A DNA stretch of 64,000 nucleotides from Pseudorhodobacter aquimaris (lineage in GTDB: Bacteria; Pseudomonadota; Alphaproteobacteria; Rhodobacterales; Rhodobacteraceae). The notes beneath the pieces are model-generated. The model did no database searches, had not been told where the DNA came from, and was given only the letters and a program-made list of their open reading frames with translations. The translations under genes were made by a program, and so were the position numbers. Positions 17,154 to 25,002 of the stretch are shown here, piece after piece (the stretch's first letter is position 1; each line of letters starts with the position of its first letter). Location: contig NZ_LGHS01000066.1 of NCBI RefSeq assembly GCF_001202025.1, positions 124,001 to 188,000 on the forward strand, written 5' to 3'.

Positions 17154-20100
17154 ATGTCGGACGCCCTGATTTTTGGCAACCAATCCCTTACCATTCAATG
17201 CGCAGAAAGTGTTATTTATCAAGGTCATAGATTGGTTGCGGTGATCACGGAAAGCCCGGATGTGCGCGCTTGGGCGCAGGCGAACGGTATTCGTGTTGAG
17301 TTGCCAGAGGACGCGGATTCCCTCGATATCCATGTCGATTGGCTGCTTTCGATCGCTTATCTTCATGTAATTCCCGAATCGGTTCTGGCATTGGCGGATC
17401 AGGCGGTGAACTTTCACGACGGCCCCTTGCCGCGTTATGCAGGGCTCAACGCGCCGGTCTGGGCCATTCTGAATGGCGAGACGCAGCATGGCATCACATG
17501 GCACCGCATGGTTGCCGGTGTGGATAAGGGCGCTATTTTGGAACAGCGCCTGTTTGATATCGCCCCCGATGATACGGCGCTGACGCTGAACTCTAAATGT
17601 TTCGAGGCGGCGATTGAGAGCTTTCCTGCCGTTCTGGCCGCCCTGGCATCCAAGGCGCCGGGCACCGCCCAAGACCTGACGGCCCGCACCGAATACCGCC
17701 GCGCGGATCGCCCCGAAGCGGCTGCACGGCTGGACTTCAGCCAAACCGCCGAGCAGGTCTGTGCTTTGGTGCGCGGATTGGATCATGGTATCTATGCCAA
17801 CCCTGTGGCGCTGCCCAAGCTGGAGGTGGATGACCGGATATTGCTGGTGACAGCGGCTGAGATTATTCGGGGACAGGGCGTGCCGGGGACGGTGCTTGTC
17901 GCAGCACCCGACGGGCTTTTTGTTGCCTGTGGGCAGGGCGCAATACGGCTTATGGGGTTGATGGACCTTGCCGGATATGCGGTTTGTCCGACCTCGCTGA
18001 ATGCGACCAGCCTTGCCAGCCCCGGCGATGCGGCATCCGAAATTACCGAGGCCGTTGCCGCCGCCGCCCCGACCGAAGGGGTCATGCGCCGCGCTTTGGC
18101 TGCTATGACGGCGTTGGAGATGCCGCAGATCAAGGCCCCGACCACGGCAGATTGGCAAAGCCTGCCCTATGACGCCCCCTTATTTGCAACCGCGATCGGT
18201 GTGGCGCGCGCCTTGGGGCAGGATACGGTTGATCTTGCCGTCAAAAGCCCCAATCAGTCGCTGTATGTTTCCGGCTGGTCGCCGTTGCATGTCGATGCTA
18301 GCGGAACAATCGCACAGGCAGAGGCGGATTTGCCCCTGACCGCTGCTTTGCAGGCCCCCGGTTTCGCCGTTGACCTGCCGCGTCGTGATCCGGCGCTTGT
18401 CGCGCTACAAACGCCTTTGGTTGCGCTGTCGCTGGATGGTCCGCTGGCGGGTTCGGCGGTTACGGTTACGCCGGATGCGTTCCATTTTGACGCGGCCCGT
18501 ATCAGTGCCGAAGATGCCGCCGCACTTGCTGCGCGCTTGACCGTTCTGGCAAAGGGACTTGCCGATGCGGACCCTGTTACGCCATGTGCCGCCTTGCCGA
18601 TCATGCCCGAGGCAGAGCGTGATCTGATCCTAAACCGCTGGAATGATACGGCGGTGGATTATGACCGCAGCCTGACCATTCATCAGGCGTTTGAGGTGCA
18701 GGCCGCCAAAACGCCGGATGCGGTCGCTGTGGTGTTCGAATCCCAAAGCCTGACCTATGCAGAGCTGAATGCGCAGGCCAACCGTGCCGCGCATGTCTTG
18801 ATGGAGATGGGCGTCGGGCCGGGGGTGTTGACCGGGCTTTATATCAACCGTTCGCTTCATATGCTGGTCGGCGCGCTGGCGATCTTGAAGGCGGGCGGGG
18901 CCTATGTTCCGATGGACCCTGCCTATCCGGCGGACCGGATTGCGCTTTTCATTGAGGATAGTGCGGCACCGGTGATCGTTACCCAGACGGCATTGACGGG
19001 TGGTTTGCCGGTGGGGCCGCAGGCCCTGTGCATTGATACGGACCCGCGCATTGCCGTGGCGCCTGAAACCAATCCTGACAGCGGCGTTACCAGTGCCGAT
19101 CTGGCCTATATGATCTATACTTCCGGCTCTACCGGCAGGCCGAAGGGCGTGATGGTGGAACATGGCAATGTCGTGAACTTCTTTGTCGGGATGGACCAAC
19201 GGATCGATCACGCCGAGGGGTCCGTCTTCTTGGGGATCACATCGCTCTCTTTTGACATTTCGGTATTGGAGCTGTTCTGGACGATCGCGCGCGGCTTCAA
19301 ACTGGTGCTGACCTCGGATGAGAACCGGGCGCTTGTGTCGGCTGGGCCGGTTACGGGTGGCAAGGGGATGGATTTTTCCCTGTATTACTGGGGCAATGAC
19401 GATGGTGCAGGCCCCAAGAAATACGAGATGTTGCTGGATGGCGCGAAATTTGCCGATGCAAACGGGTTTTGCGCGGTCTGGACGCCAGAGCGGCATTTCC
19501 ACGCCTTTGGTGGCCCCTATCCTAACCCTTCAGTGACGGGGGCGGCCGTTGCGGCGGTCACCAAGAATATTGCCGTGCGTGCTGGCTCTTGCGTGGCGCC
19601 CTTGCACCATCCGGCGCGGATCGCCGAAGAATGGGGCGTTATTGACAATTTGACCAATGGGCGGGCGGGGCTTGCCTTTGCCTCGGGCTGGCACCCTGAC
19701 GATTTCGTGCTGCGCCCTGAAAATATGCCGCCCAATAACCGTGATGCGATGTTTGCCGCGATTGATCAGGTGCGGCGGTTGTGGCGCGGGGATGTGGTGG
19801 ATTTTCCGACGGCAGGGGGTTATTTTGGCGTGACGACGCAGCCGCGCCCGGTCTCCAAAGAGCTGCCCGTCTGGGTCACCACCGCCGGCAATCCCGCCAC
19901 ATGGCGAGAGGCGGGGGAAATCGGTGCCAATATCCTGACCCACCTGTTGGGCCAGACGATCGAAGAGGTCGGCGAAAAGATCAAGATCTATCACGCCGCC
20001 CTGCGCAAGGCCGGTCATAACCCCGATGACTTTAGCGTTTCACTGATGTTGCATACCTATGTTGCCGGTGACCGCGAAACGGCGCGGGATGGCGCGCGGG

Positions 20101-21668
20101 GCCCGATGAAGGATTATCTGAGCTCTGCCGCCGGTTTGATCAAGCAATACGCATGGGCCTTTCCGGCCTTCAAGAAGCCTGCGGGCATTGAAAAACCCAC
20201 GGATATCGACCTGCAATCCCTTTCGGAAGAGGAAAACGAGGCCATCCTCGATTTCGCCTTCAACCGCTATTTTGAGGATGCAGGCCTGTTCGGCACGGTT
20301 GAGGATTGCCTCGCAAGGGTTACGCGCCTCAAACAGATCGGCGTGACCGAGGTGGCCTGTCTTATCGACTACGGGATTGCGACAGAACAGGTGATGGAGG
20401 GGCTGCAACCGCTGGCCGAGGTATTGCGTCGCTCAAATGTTTCGGGGCCTGCCGTGGATGACTTTTCGATCGCGGCACAGCTTGTCCGCCATAGGGTCAC
20501 GCATTTGCAATGCACCCCGTCCATGGCGCGGATGATCGCGATGAATGAAGATAGCCGTGCGGCATTGGCGGGTGTCAAAACCCTTTTGCTCGGCGGCGAG
20601 GCGCTGTCGGTGGCCTTGGTGGCGGATCTGGGCGAGGCAACGGATGCGCGCATCGAAAACATGTATGGCCCGACAGAAACGACCATCTGGTCCACCACGG
20701 CCACGGCAGGGCAGGGTCCGGTCAACATCGGCACACCCATTGCCAACACGCAGGCCTATGTGCTGGATGACGATCTGAACCCTATTTCCGCAGGCGTGGC
20801 GGGCGAACTTTGGATCGGTGGCGAAGGGGTCACGCGCGGCTATTGGCAGCGCGACGATCAAACAGCCAGCCGTTTCCTGCCCAACCCGTTTCATGCGGGG
20901 CGTATGTACCGCACCGGCGACCTTGCGTGTTGGAATGGAAATGGCACGCTTGTTTTTCTGGGTCGTACCGATCATCAGGTCAAGTTGCGCGGCCACCGGA
21001 TTGAGCTGGGTGAGGTCGAGGCCGTGCTGGAGGCACATCCTCAGGTGTTGCAGGCCGTCGTCATGGCGCGCGAAGATACGGCCGGAGATTTGCGTCTTGT
21101 GGCCTATCTGCGCGGCACCGCACCCGAGGCAGAGTTGCGCGATGTCATCGGGCAGTCGTTGCCCGCGTATATGGTCCCGCAGCATTTCGTGACGCTGGAC
21201 AGTTTCCCGCTGACACCCAACCGCAAGGTCGACCGCAAGGCACTGCCCGCCCCGCTCAGTGCGGCACCAAAGGTCGCGGCCTATGTTGCGCCCTTAGGCG
21301 TGGCGGAGGCGCTGGCGGCCGTATGGTCGAATGTATTGGGTGTCTCGAAAGTCGGGGCCAAGGATAACTTTTTCGCTTTGGGTGGCCATTCGCTTTTGGC
21401 CGTGCAGGCCCACCGAGAGATTAGGGCCAGCTTAGGTTTGGACAAGCTATCGATTACCGATATTTTCCGCTTTCCGGTGTTGGAGAAACTGGCCGCCCAT
21501 ATTGAATCCACGATGGAGGCTTCCGTTGGCGCGACACCGGCCCCCGCGCAGGCCGTCATGCCGCCGCAGGTTCAACCTTCGGTTCACGCCGCCCCGCCCG
21601 CAGGTCCAAAGCGGACCGATGCAATGGCGCGGCGGCGTGCGATGCGATCTGCACGGCTAGGTGATTGA
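17154..21668 (+). CDS. NRPS: formyltransferase - adenylation with inserted luciferase-like monooxygenase - PCP
   Basis: A 1504-residue synthetase. Residues 1-about 290 are a formyltransferase fold with the catalytic trio Asn86 and His88 (NFHDGPLPRYAG) and Asp124 (GVDKGAIL). A linker like the tail of condensation domains follows. The adenylation domain runs from about 485, with A3 YTSGSTGRPKGV near 655 and A4 FDISVLELFW at 700. It is interrupted at about 736-1095 by an FMN-dependent luciferase-like monooxygenase of the MupA/Atu3671 type (WTPERHFHAFGG, FASGWHPDDFVL). It resumes at about 1104 with A5 MYGPTETTIW near 1171. The ten specificity positions read D-I-L-Q-L-G-M-I-W-K, one change from the known glycine code. 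PCP Ser1413 is in GGHSLL. There is no condensation domain (no HHxxxDG) and no TE. The start at 17154 follows GAAGGAG. Confidence 0.93.
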   Translation: MSDALIFGNQSLTIQCAESVIYQGHRLVAVITESPDVRAWAQANGIRVELPEDADSLDIHVDWLLSIAYLHVIPESVLALADQAVNFHDGPLPRYAGLNAPVWAILNGETQHGITWHRMVAGVDKGAILEQRLFDIAPDDTALTLNSKCFEAAIESFPAVLAALASKAPGTAQDLTARTEYRRADRPEAAARLDFSQTAEQVCALVRGLDHGIYANPVALPKLEVDDRILLVTAAEIIRGQGVPGTVLVAAPDGLFVACGQGAIRLMGLMDLAGYAVCPTSLNATSLASPGDAASEITEAVAAAAPTEGVMRRALAAMTALEMPQIKAPTTADWQSLPYDAPLFATAIGVARALGQDTVDLAVKSPNQSLYVSGWSPLHVDASGTIAQAEADLPLTAALQAPGFAVDLPRRDPALVALQTPLVALSLDGPLAGSAVTVTPDAFHFDAARISAEDAAALAARLTVLAKGLADADPVTPCAALPIMPEAERDLILNRWNDTAVDYDRSLTIHQAFEVQAAKTPDAVAVVFESQSLTYAELNAQANRAAHVLMEMGVGPGVLTGLYINRSLHMLVGALAILKAGGAYVPMDPAYPADRIALFIEDSAAPVIVTQTALTGGLPVGPQALCIDTDPRIAVAPETNPDSGVTSADLAYMIYTSGSTGRPKGVMVEHGNVVNFFVGMDQRIDHAEGSVFLGITSLSFDISVLELFWTIARGFKLVLTSDENRALVSAGPVTGGKGMDFSLYYWGNDDGAGPKKYEMLLDGAKFADANGFCAVWTPERHFHAFGGPYPNPSVTGAAVAAVTKNIAVRAGSCVAPLHHPARIAEEWGVIDNLTNGRAGLAFASGWHPDDFVLRPENMPPNNRDAMFAAIDQVRRLWRGDVVDFPTAGGYFGVTTQPRPVSKELPVWVTTAGNPATWREAGEIGANILTHLLGQTIEEVGEKIKIYHAALRKAGHNPDDFSVSLMLHTYVAGDRETARDGARGPMKDYLSSAAGLIKQYAWAFPAFKKPAGIEKPTDIDLQSLSEEENEAILDFAFNRYFEDAGLFGTVEDCLARVTRLKQIGVTEVACLIDYGIATEQVMEGLQPLAEVLRRSNVSGPAVDDFSIAAQLVRHRVTHLQCTPSMARMIAMNEDSRAALAGVKTLLLGGEALSVALVADLGEATDARIENMYGPTETTIWSTTATAGQGPVNIGTPIANTQAYVLDDDLNPISAGVAGELWIGGEGVTRGYWQRDDQTASRFLPNPFHAGRMYRTGDLACWNGNGTLVFLGRTDHQVKLRGHRIELGEVEAVLEAHPQVLQAVVMAREDTAGDLRLVAYLRGTAPEAELRDVIGQSLPAYMVPQHFVTLDSFPLTPNRKVDRKALPAPLSAAPKVAAYVAPLGVAEALAAVWSNVLGVSKVGAKDNFFALGGHSLLAVQAHREIRASLGLDKLSITDIFRFPVLEKLAAHIESTMEASVGATPAPAQAVMPPQVQPSVHAAPPAGPKRTDAMARRRAMRSARLGD

Positions 21669-22280
21669 CCTTAGAAAACTTTTATCTGCGGCGCGCGCGA
21701 TTGCGCCGCAGGGGATCGCCATCGCGGCAAACGATCCAACCGCCCCCGCCCCTGCGCTGTGGCCGGGTGAGGTTTTAACGCGTGCGGCCCCCGCACGGGC
21801 GATGGAATTCGCGGCGGGGCGTGCCGCTGCGCGTGTGGCAATGGCGGGATTTGGCCTTGCCAGTGCCATTCCAATGGGGGTCGCCCGTGCGCCGGTTTGG
21901 CCCAAGGGCGTCAGCGGCTCTATCTCCCACAGCACGATCCTGATTGGTATCGATCTGGAAGAGGCGACCCCATTGGAATACGACCTGTGGGATCTTGTTT
22001 TAACATCGTCAGAACGCGCGGAGTTAGGTGGCGGGCTGGACGCCAAACTGGTATTTCCGCCAAAGAGGCCGCCTATAAGGCGCAATACGCAAGATCCGGA
22101 ACCCTGTTGGGCTTTGACGCGCTGTTGCAGCGATGGTTTTGTCAAAGCAAGGGCCATTTTCTGACCCTCGTCACGGGGTCATCCGGCATTGGGTCAGGCC
22201 CAGACAACATCGCCCAAAAAGATATAGCCCGCGCCATAGATTGTCTTGATCAACAACGGGTTCTTAGGATCTTCGCCTAG
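21661..22280 (+). pseudogene. 4'-phosphopantetheinyl transferase, broken by a one-base frameshift
   Basis: The enzyme would attach phosphopantetheine to the ACP and PCP of the two synthases upstream. The first frame (GTG 21661, overlapping the NRPS stop) carries VSGSISHS and IGIDLEEATPLEYDLWDLVLTSSE, then drifts into nonsense after DAKLVF. The neighbouring frame continues the family with SAKEAAYKAQYARSGTLLGF and GHFLTLVT up to a stop at 22280. The shift falls at the T-run 22054-22056, where one extra T would restore VFSAKEAAYK. The restored protein would have about 206 residues, and its tail would overlap the opposing response regulator gene by 87 bases. Either a true mutation or a homopolymer sequencing error. 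Confidence 0.85.
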
Positions 22281-22904
22281 TTTGGTGCGCAGCCGTGAAA
22301 TCCGCACATCCATCGCACGGTCAAAGCTGTCACCTGCCGCGCCGCCAAGGCTTTCTTGCATTTGTGCGCGGGAAATCAAACGTTTGGGGGACTCTAGAAA
22401 CAGGCGCAACACCTCACCCTCGGCATGGGAAAAGGCAACTTCGGTTCCGTCCTTGTTGACCAGAAGATAGCGGTCGAACAGGGCGGTCCACCCCTCAAAG
22501 CGCGCCTCTTGGGCAACACGTTCAGTATTGCTGCGGCCTTTGCGCAAATGGGCGCGCACGCGGGCGACCACCTCGGCGGGATCAAAGGGTTTGATGATGT
22601 AATCATCGGCCCCAAGTTCCAACCCTGTCACGCGATCCTGCACCTGTGCGCGCCCTGAAATGATGATGATAACCGCCCCCGACTCCAGCGCCAGACGGTG
22701 GACAAGCGCCAGCCCGTCACGGTCGGGCAGCCCCAGATCGACCAGGCATACATCCGGGGTCACGCGGTTCAGCGCGGCTTCGAATTCGGTTGCACGGGCA
22801 TAGGCGAGGGTGCGTAGGCCGGCCTCTTCCAGCGCGTCCTGCAGCATGCGGCGAATTTCGGGTTCATCATCCAGAATGGCGACAAGGGGGGCTGTTGCGG
22901 TCAT
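22194..22904 (-). CDS. OmpR-family response regulator
   Basis: A 236-residue two-domain regulator. The receiver has the acidic pair in AILDDEPEIRR, the phosphoacceptor Asp56 in LVDLGLPD and Lys in YIIKPFDP. A winged-helix DNA-binding domain follows (SRAQMQESLGG, MDVRISRLRTKLGEDP, IKTIYGAGYIF). The start at 22904 overlaps the kinase stop (ATGA), which rules out the longer frame to 23030. Paired with the hybrid kinase upstream, it probably controls the divergent acyl-CoA ligase/ABC importer operon or itself. Confidence 0.92.
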   Translation of the reverse strand: MTATAPLVAILDDEPEIRRMLQDALEEAGLRTLAYARATEFEAALNRVTPDVCLVDLGLPDRDGLALVHRLALESGAVIIIISGRAQVQDRVTGLELGADDYIIKPFDPAEVVARVRAHLRKGRSNTERVAQEARFEGWTALFDRYLLVNKDGTEVAFSHAEGEVLRLFLESPKRLISRAQMQESLGGAAGDSFDRAMDVRISRLRTKLGEDPKNPLLIKTIYGAGYIFLGDVVWA

Positions 22905-24826
22905 GGTGCCTCGGGGATCAAAAGGGCGGCAAGTTGGGCCGCGTCGAAAGGTTTGGACAGCACAGGAAACTGTGCAGCGGCGCGGGCACGAAGCGGGTTT
23001 GGGGGCGGCAGAGAGGTCATCAAAAAGCATCGCCCCTTCATGCCGTTCTGCGCAAGGGTTTCCACAAGATCCACCCCTGTCAGCTTACCGGGAAGGGAAA
23101 TATCGCTTAGCACCATGGTCAGGCCCGGCAGGCTGGCAAGGGCAAGCCCCTCATCGGCGGTGCTTGCCTCAATCACGGAATGGCCCATGGCGCGCAGCAT
23201 CTCTCGCACGTCTTCGCGGATTTCGATCCGGTCTTCGACCAGCAGCACCATTCCGGGTTCGATGGCCTTGTGAACGGGGCGCAATGGCAGGCGCAGTGTG
23301 ACTATACCGCCGCCTGTGGGGCGGTTGCGCAGCCGCACGGTGCCGCCCGCCAAGGTGATCTGATCATAGATCATCGCCAATCCAAGGCCGGACCCTTCGC
23401 CGCCTTTGGTGGTGAAAAACGGGTCCAGCCCACGTTCCAGCGCGATATCGGAAAATCCGGGGCCGTCATCCTCAACCACCAGTTCCAGCCAGGTTTCGCG
23501 CAGCGCGCGGGCGGTCAGGGTGATCTTGCCCGCCTTGCTGCCCATCGCATCGCGGGCATTGAGCACCAGATTTACCAGCGCATCCTGCAACATGCCCGCA
23601 TCCAGCAGCAAGGGGGCCTCCAGCCCTTCGCGGGCCATCCAAAGGGTGATCTGTTCGGGCAGGATCGGATCCGCAAGGACTGACAGATCGGTCAGAAACT
23701 GGCGCATATCGGTGACAACGGGCCGCAGCTCCCGCTTGCCGGAAATCCCCGCGATCCTGTCCAGCAAAGTGCCCCCGCGGCGGGCGGCGGCGATGGTGGC
23801 TGCCACAATCTCGGCGGCATTGCCCGGCAATGAAACCCGTTCCAGACGTCCTTGCAGCCCCAGAATGATGGTCAGCAGATTGGCGAAGTCATGGGCAAGG
23901 CCGCTGGTCAGCTGTGCGGCCAGTTCGCGTTTGCGGGTCTGCATCAGGGCAGAGCGTGCCTGCACCTCTTCGGTCACGTTCATCGCCAGAATATAGACGC
24001 CGTTTATCGGGCCGCCATTGGTTTGATCAGGGGTAAAGGCCGCGCGGATACGCCGCCCGTTCGCATCATCGGCAAATTCGAAAACCGAAGCTTCGCCATT
24101 CAACGCGCGCAACAGATAGGGCTCAATCTTGTCAAAGGTGGTGTCGCCCAAGGCCTCGCGGCCCGTCAGGCCCATAATGCTTTGCGGGCGTCCGACACCG
24201 GGCATGACGGACGACAGGCGCCGGTTGGTATAGGTATAGCGCAATTCGCGATCGACATGGGCGATATGGGCGGGCATCATCTCGGTGGTCAGGCGGGTGC
24301 GGGCCTCCATTTCCATCAGCTGGCGTTTGGTTTCCTCTAGCGCGATATTGGCCGAGGCAAGCTGCCGGTTGGCTTGCGACAGACGCTCGGCGTTGGCCAG
24401 AACCTGCCCGGATAATTCCTCCGATCTTGCGCGCAGCAAGCCTTCCTGGACCTTGATCTCGGTGATGTCGGTATAGACCGTGATCCAGCCGCCTGTGGTC
24501 AAAGGTGCGCCCTCGACCGAAACCCAGCGGCCATTGGGGCGCATCCGTTCCAGATAGTGCGGCTCAAAGGCGCGGGCGGCCTCGACCCTTGCTGCAATAG
24601 CCTCTTCGACGTCTTCGACTTCGCCGTATTCACCGCGCCCGACCAGAAAGCGGATCGTATCCTCAAACAGCGCACCCCGGGTGGACAGGGAATCCGGCAG
24701 GTTGAACATCTCGCAAAAGCGACGGTTGCAGACCGCAAGCCGCAAGTCGCTGTCATAGATCGAAAGCGCCTGCTGGATCAGATTCAATCCGGCGGCAGTC
24801 ATTGCGGTGGTGATATCCTGTCCCAT
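22901..24826 (-). CDS. Hybrid sensor histidine kinase with PAS domains and receiver
   Basis: A 641-residue kinase without clear membrane helices, so probably cytoplasmic. The order is PAS (from about residue 10), PAS (about 180-290, after a coiled-coil of ANIALEETKRQLMEMEA type), phosphoacceptor His312 in SGLAHDFANLLT, and an ATPase domain with NLVLNARDAM, VEDDGPGF and GEGSGLGLAMI. A C-terminal receiver follows (VLLVEDRIEIREDV, Asp575 in LSDISLPG, Lys in VLSKPFD). The start at 24826 has AGGAGG at ideal spacing. It is divergent from the CoA ligase at 25003, 176 bases away, and overlaps the response regulator. The ligand is unknown; a metabolite linked to the divergent transporter is an inference. 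Confidence 0.92.
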   Translation of the reverse strand: MGQDITTAMTAAGLNLIQQALSIYDSDLRLAVCNRRFCEMFNLPDSLSTRGALFEDTIRFLVGRGEYGEVEDVEEAIAARVEAARAFEPHYLERMRPNGRWVSVEGAPLTTGGWITVYTDITEIKVQEGLLRARSEELSGQVLANAERLSQANRQLASANIALEETKRQLMEMEARTRLTTEMMPAHIAHVDRELRYTYTNRRLSSVMPGVGRPQSIMGLTGREALGDTTFDKIEPYLLRALNGEASVFEFADDANGRRIRAAFTPDQTNGGPINGVYILAMNVTEEVQARSALMQTRKRELAAQLTSGLAHDFANLLTIILGLQGRLERVSLPGNAAEIVAATIAAARRGGTLLDRIAGISGKRELRPVVTDMRQFLTDLSVLADPILPEQITLWMAREGLEAPLLLDAGMLQDALVNLVLNARDAMGSKAGKITLTARALRETWLELVVEDDGPGFSDIALERGLDPFFTTKGGEGSGLGLAMIYDQITLAGGTVRLRNRPTGGGIVTLRLPLRPVHKAIEPGMVLLVEDRIEIREDVREMLRAMGHSVIEASTADEGLALASLPGLTMVLSDISLPGKLTGVDLVETLAQNGMKGRCFLMTSLPPPNPLRARAAAQFPVLSKPFDAAQLAALLIPEAP

Positions 24827-25002
24827 TGCGCAGATCCTCCTTTCACTGGTTAGCACCGCAGGTCGGTTCCGCGAAAGCGCAAATCACGTCTGTAACAATT
24901 CGCAAGGTTTGCGAAAAAGTCACGCAAGTATTGCAGGCGACCTATAGGATTAACAAGCGAGGGATGGTGAACGAATCATTTCTGCACCAAGGGGGGACTT
25001 GA

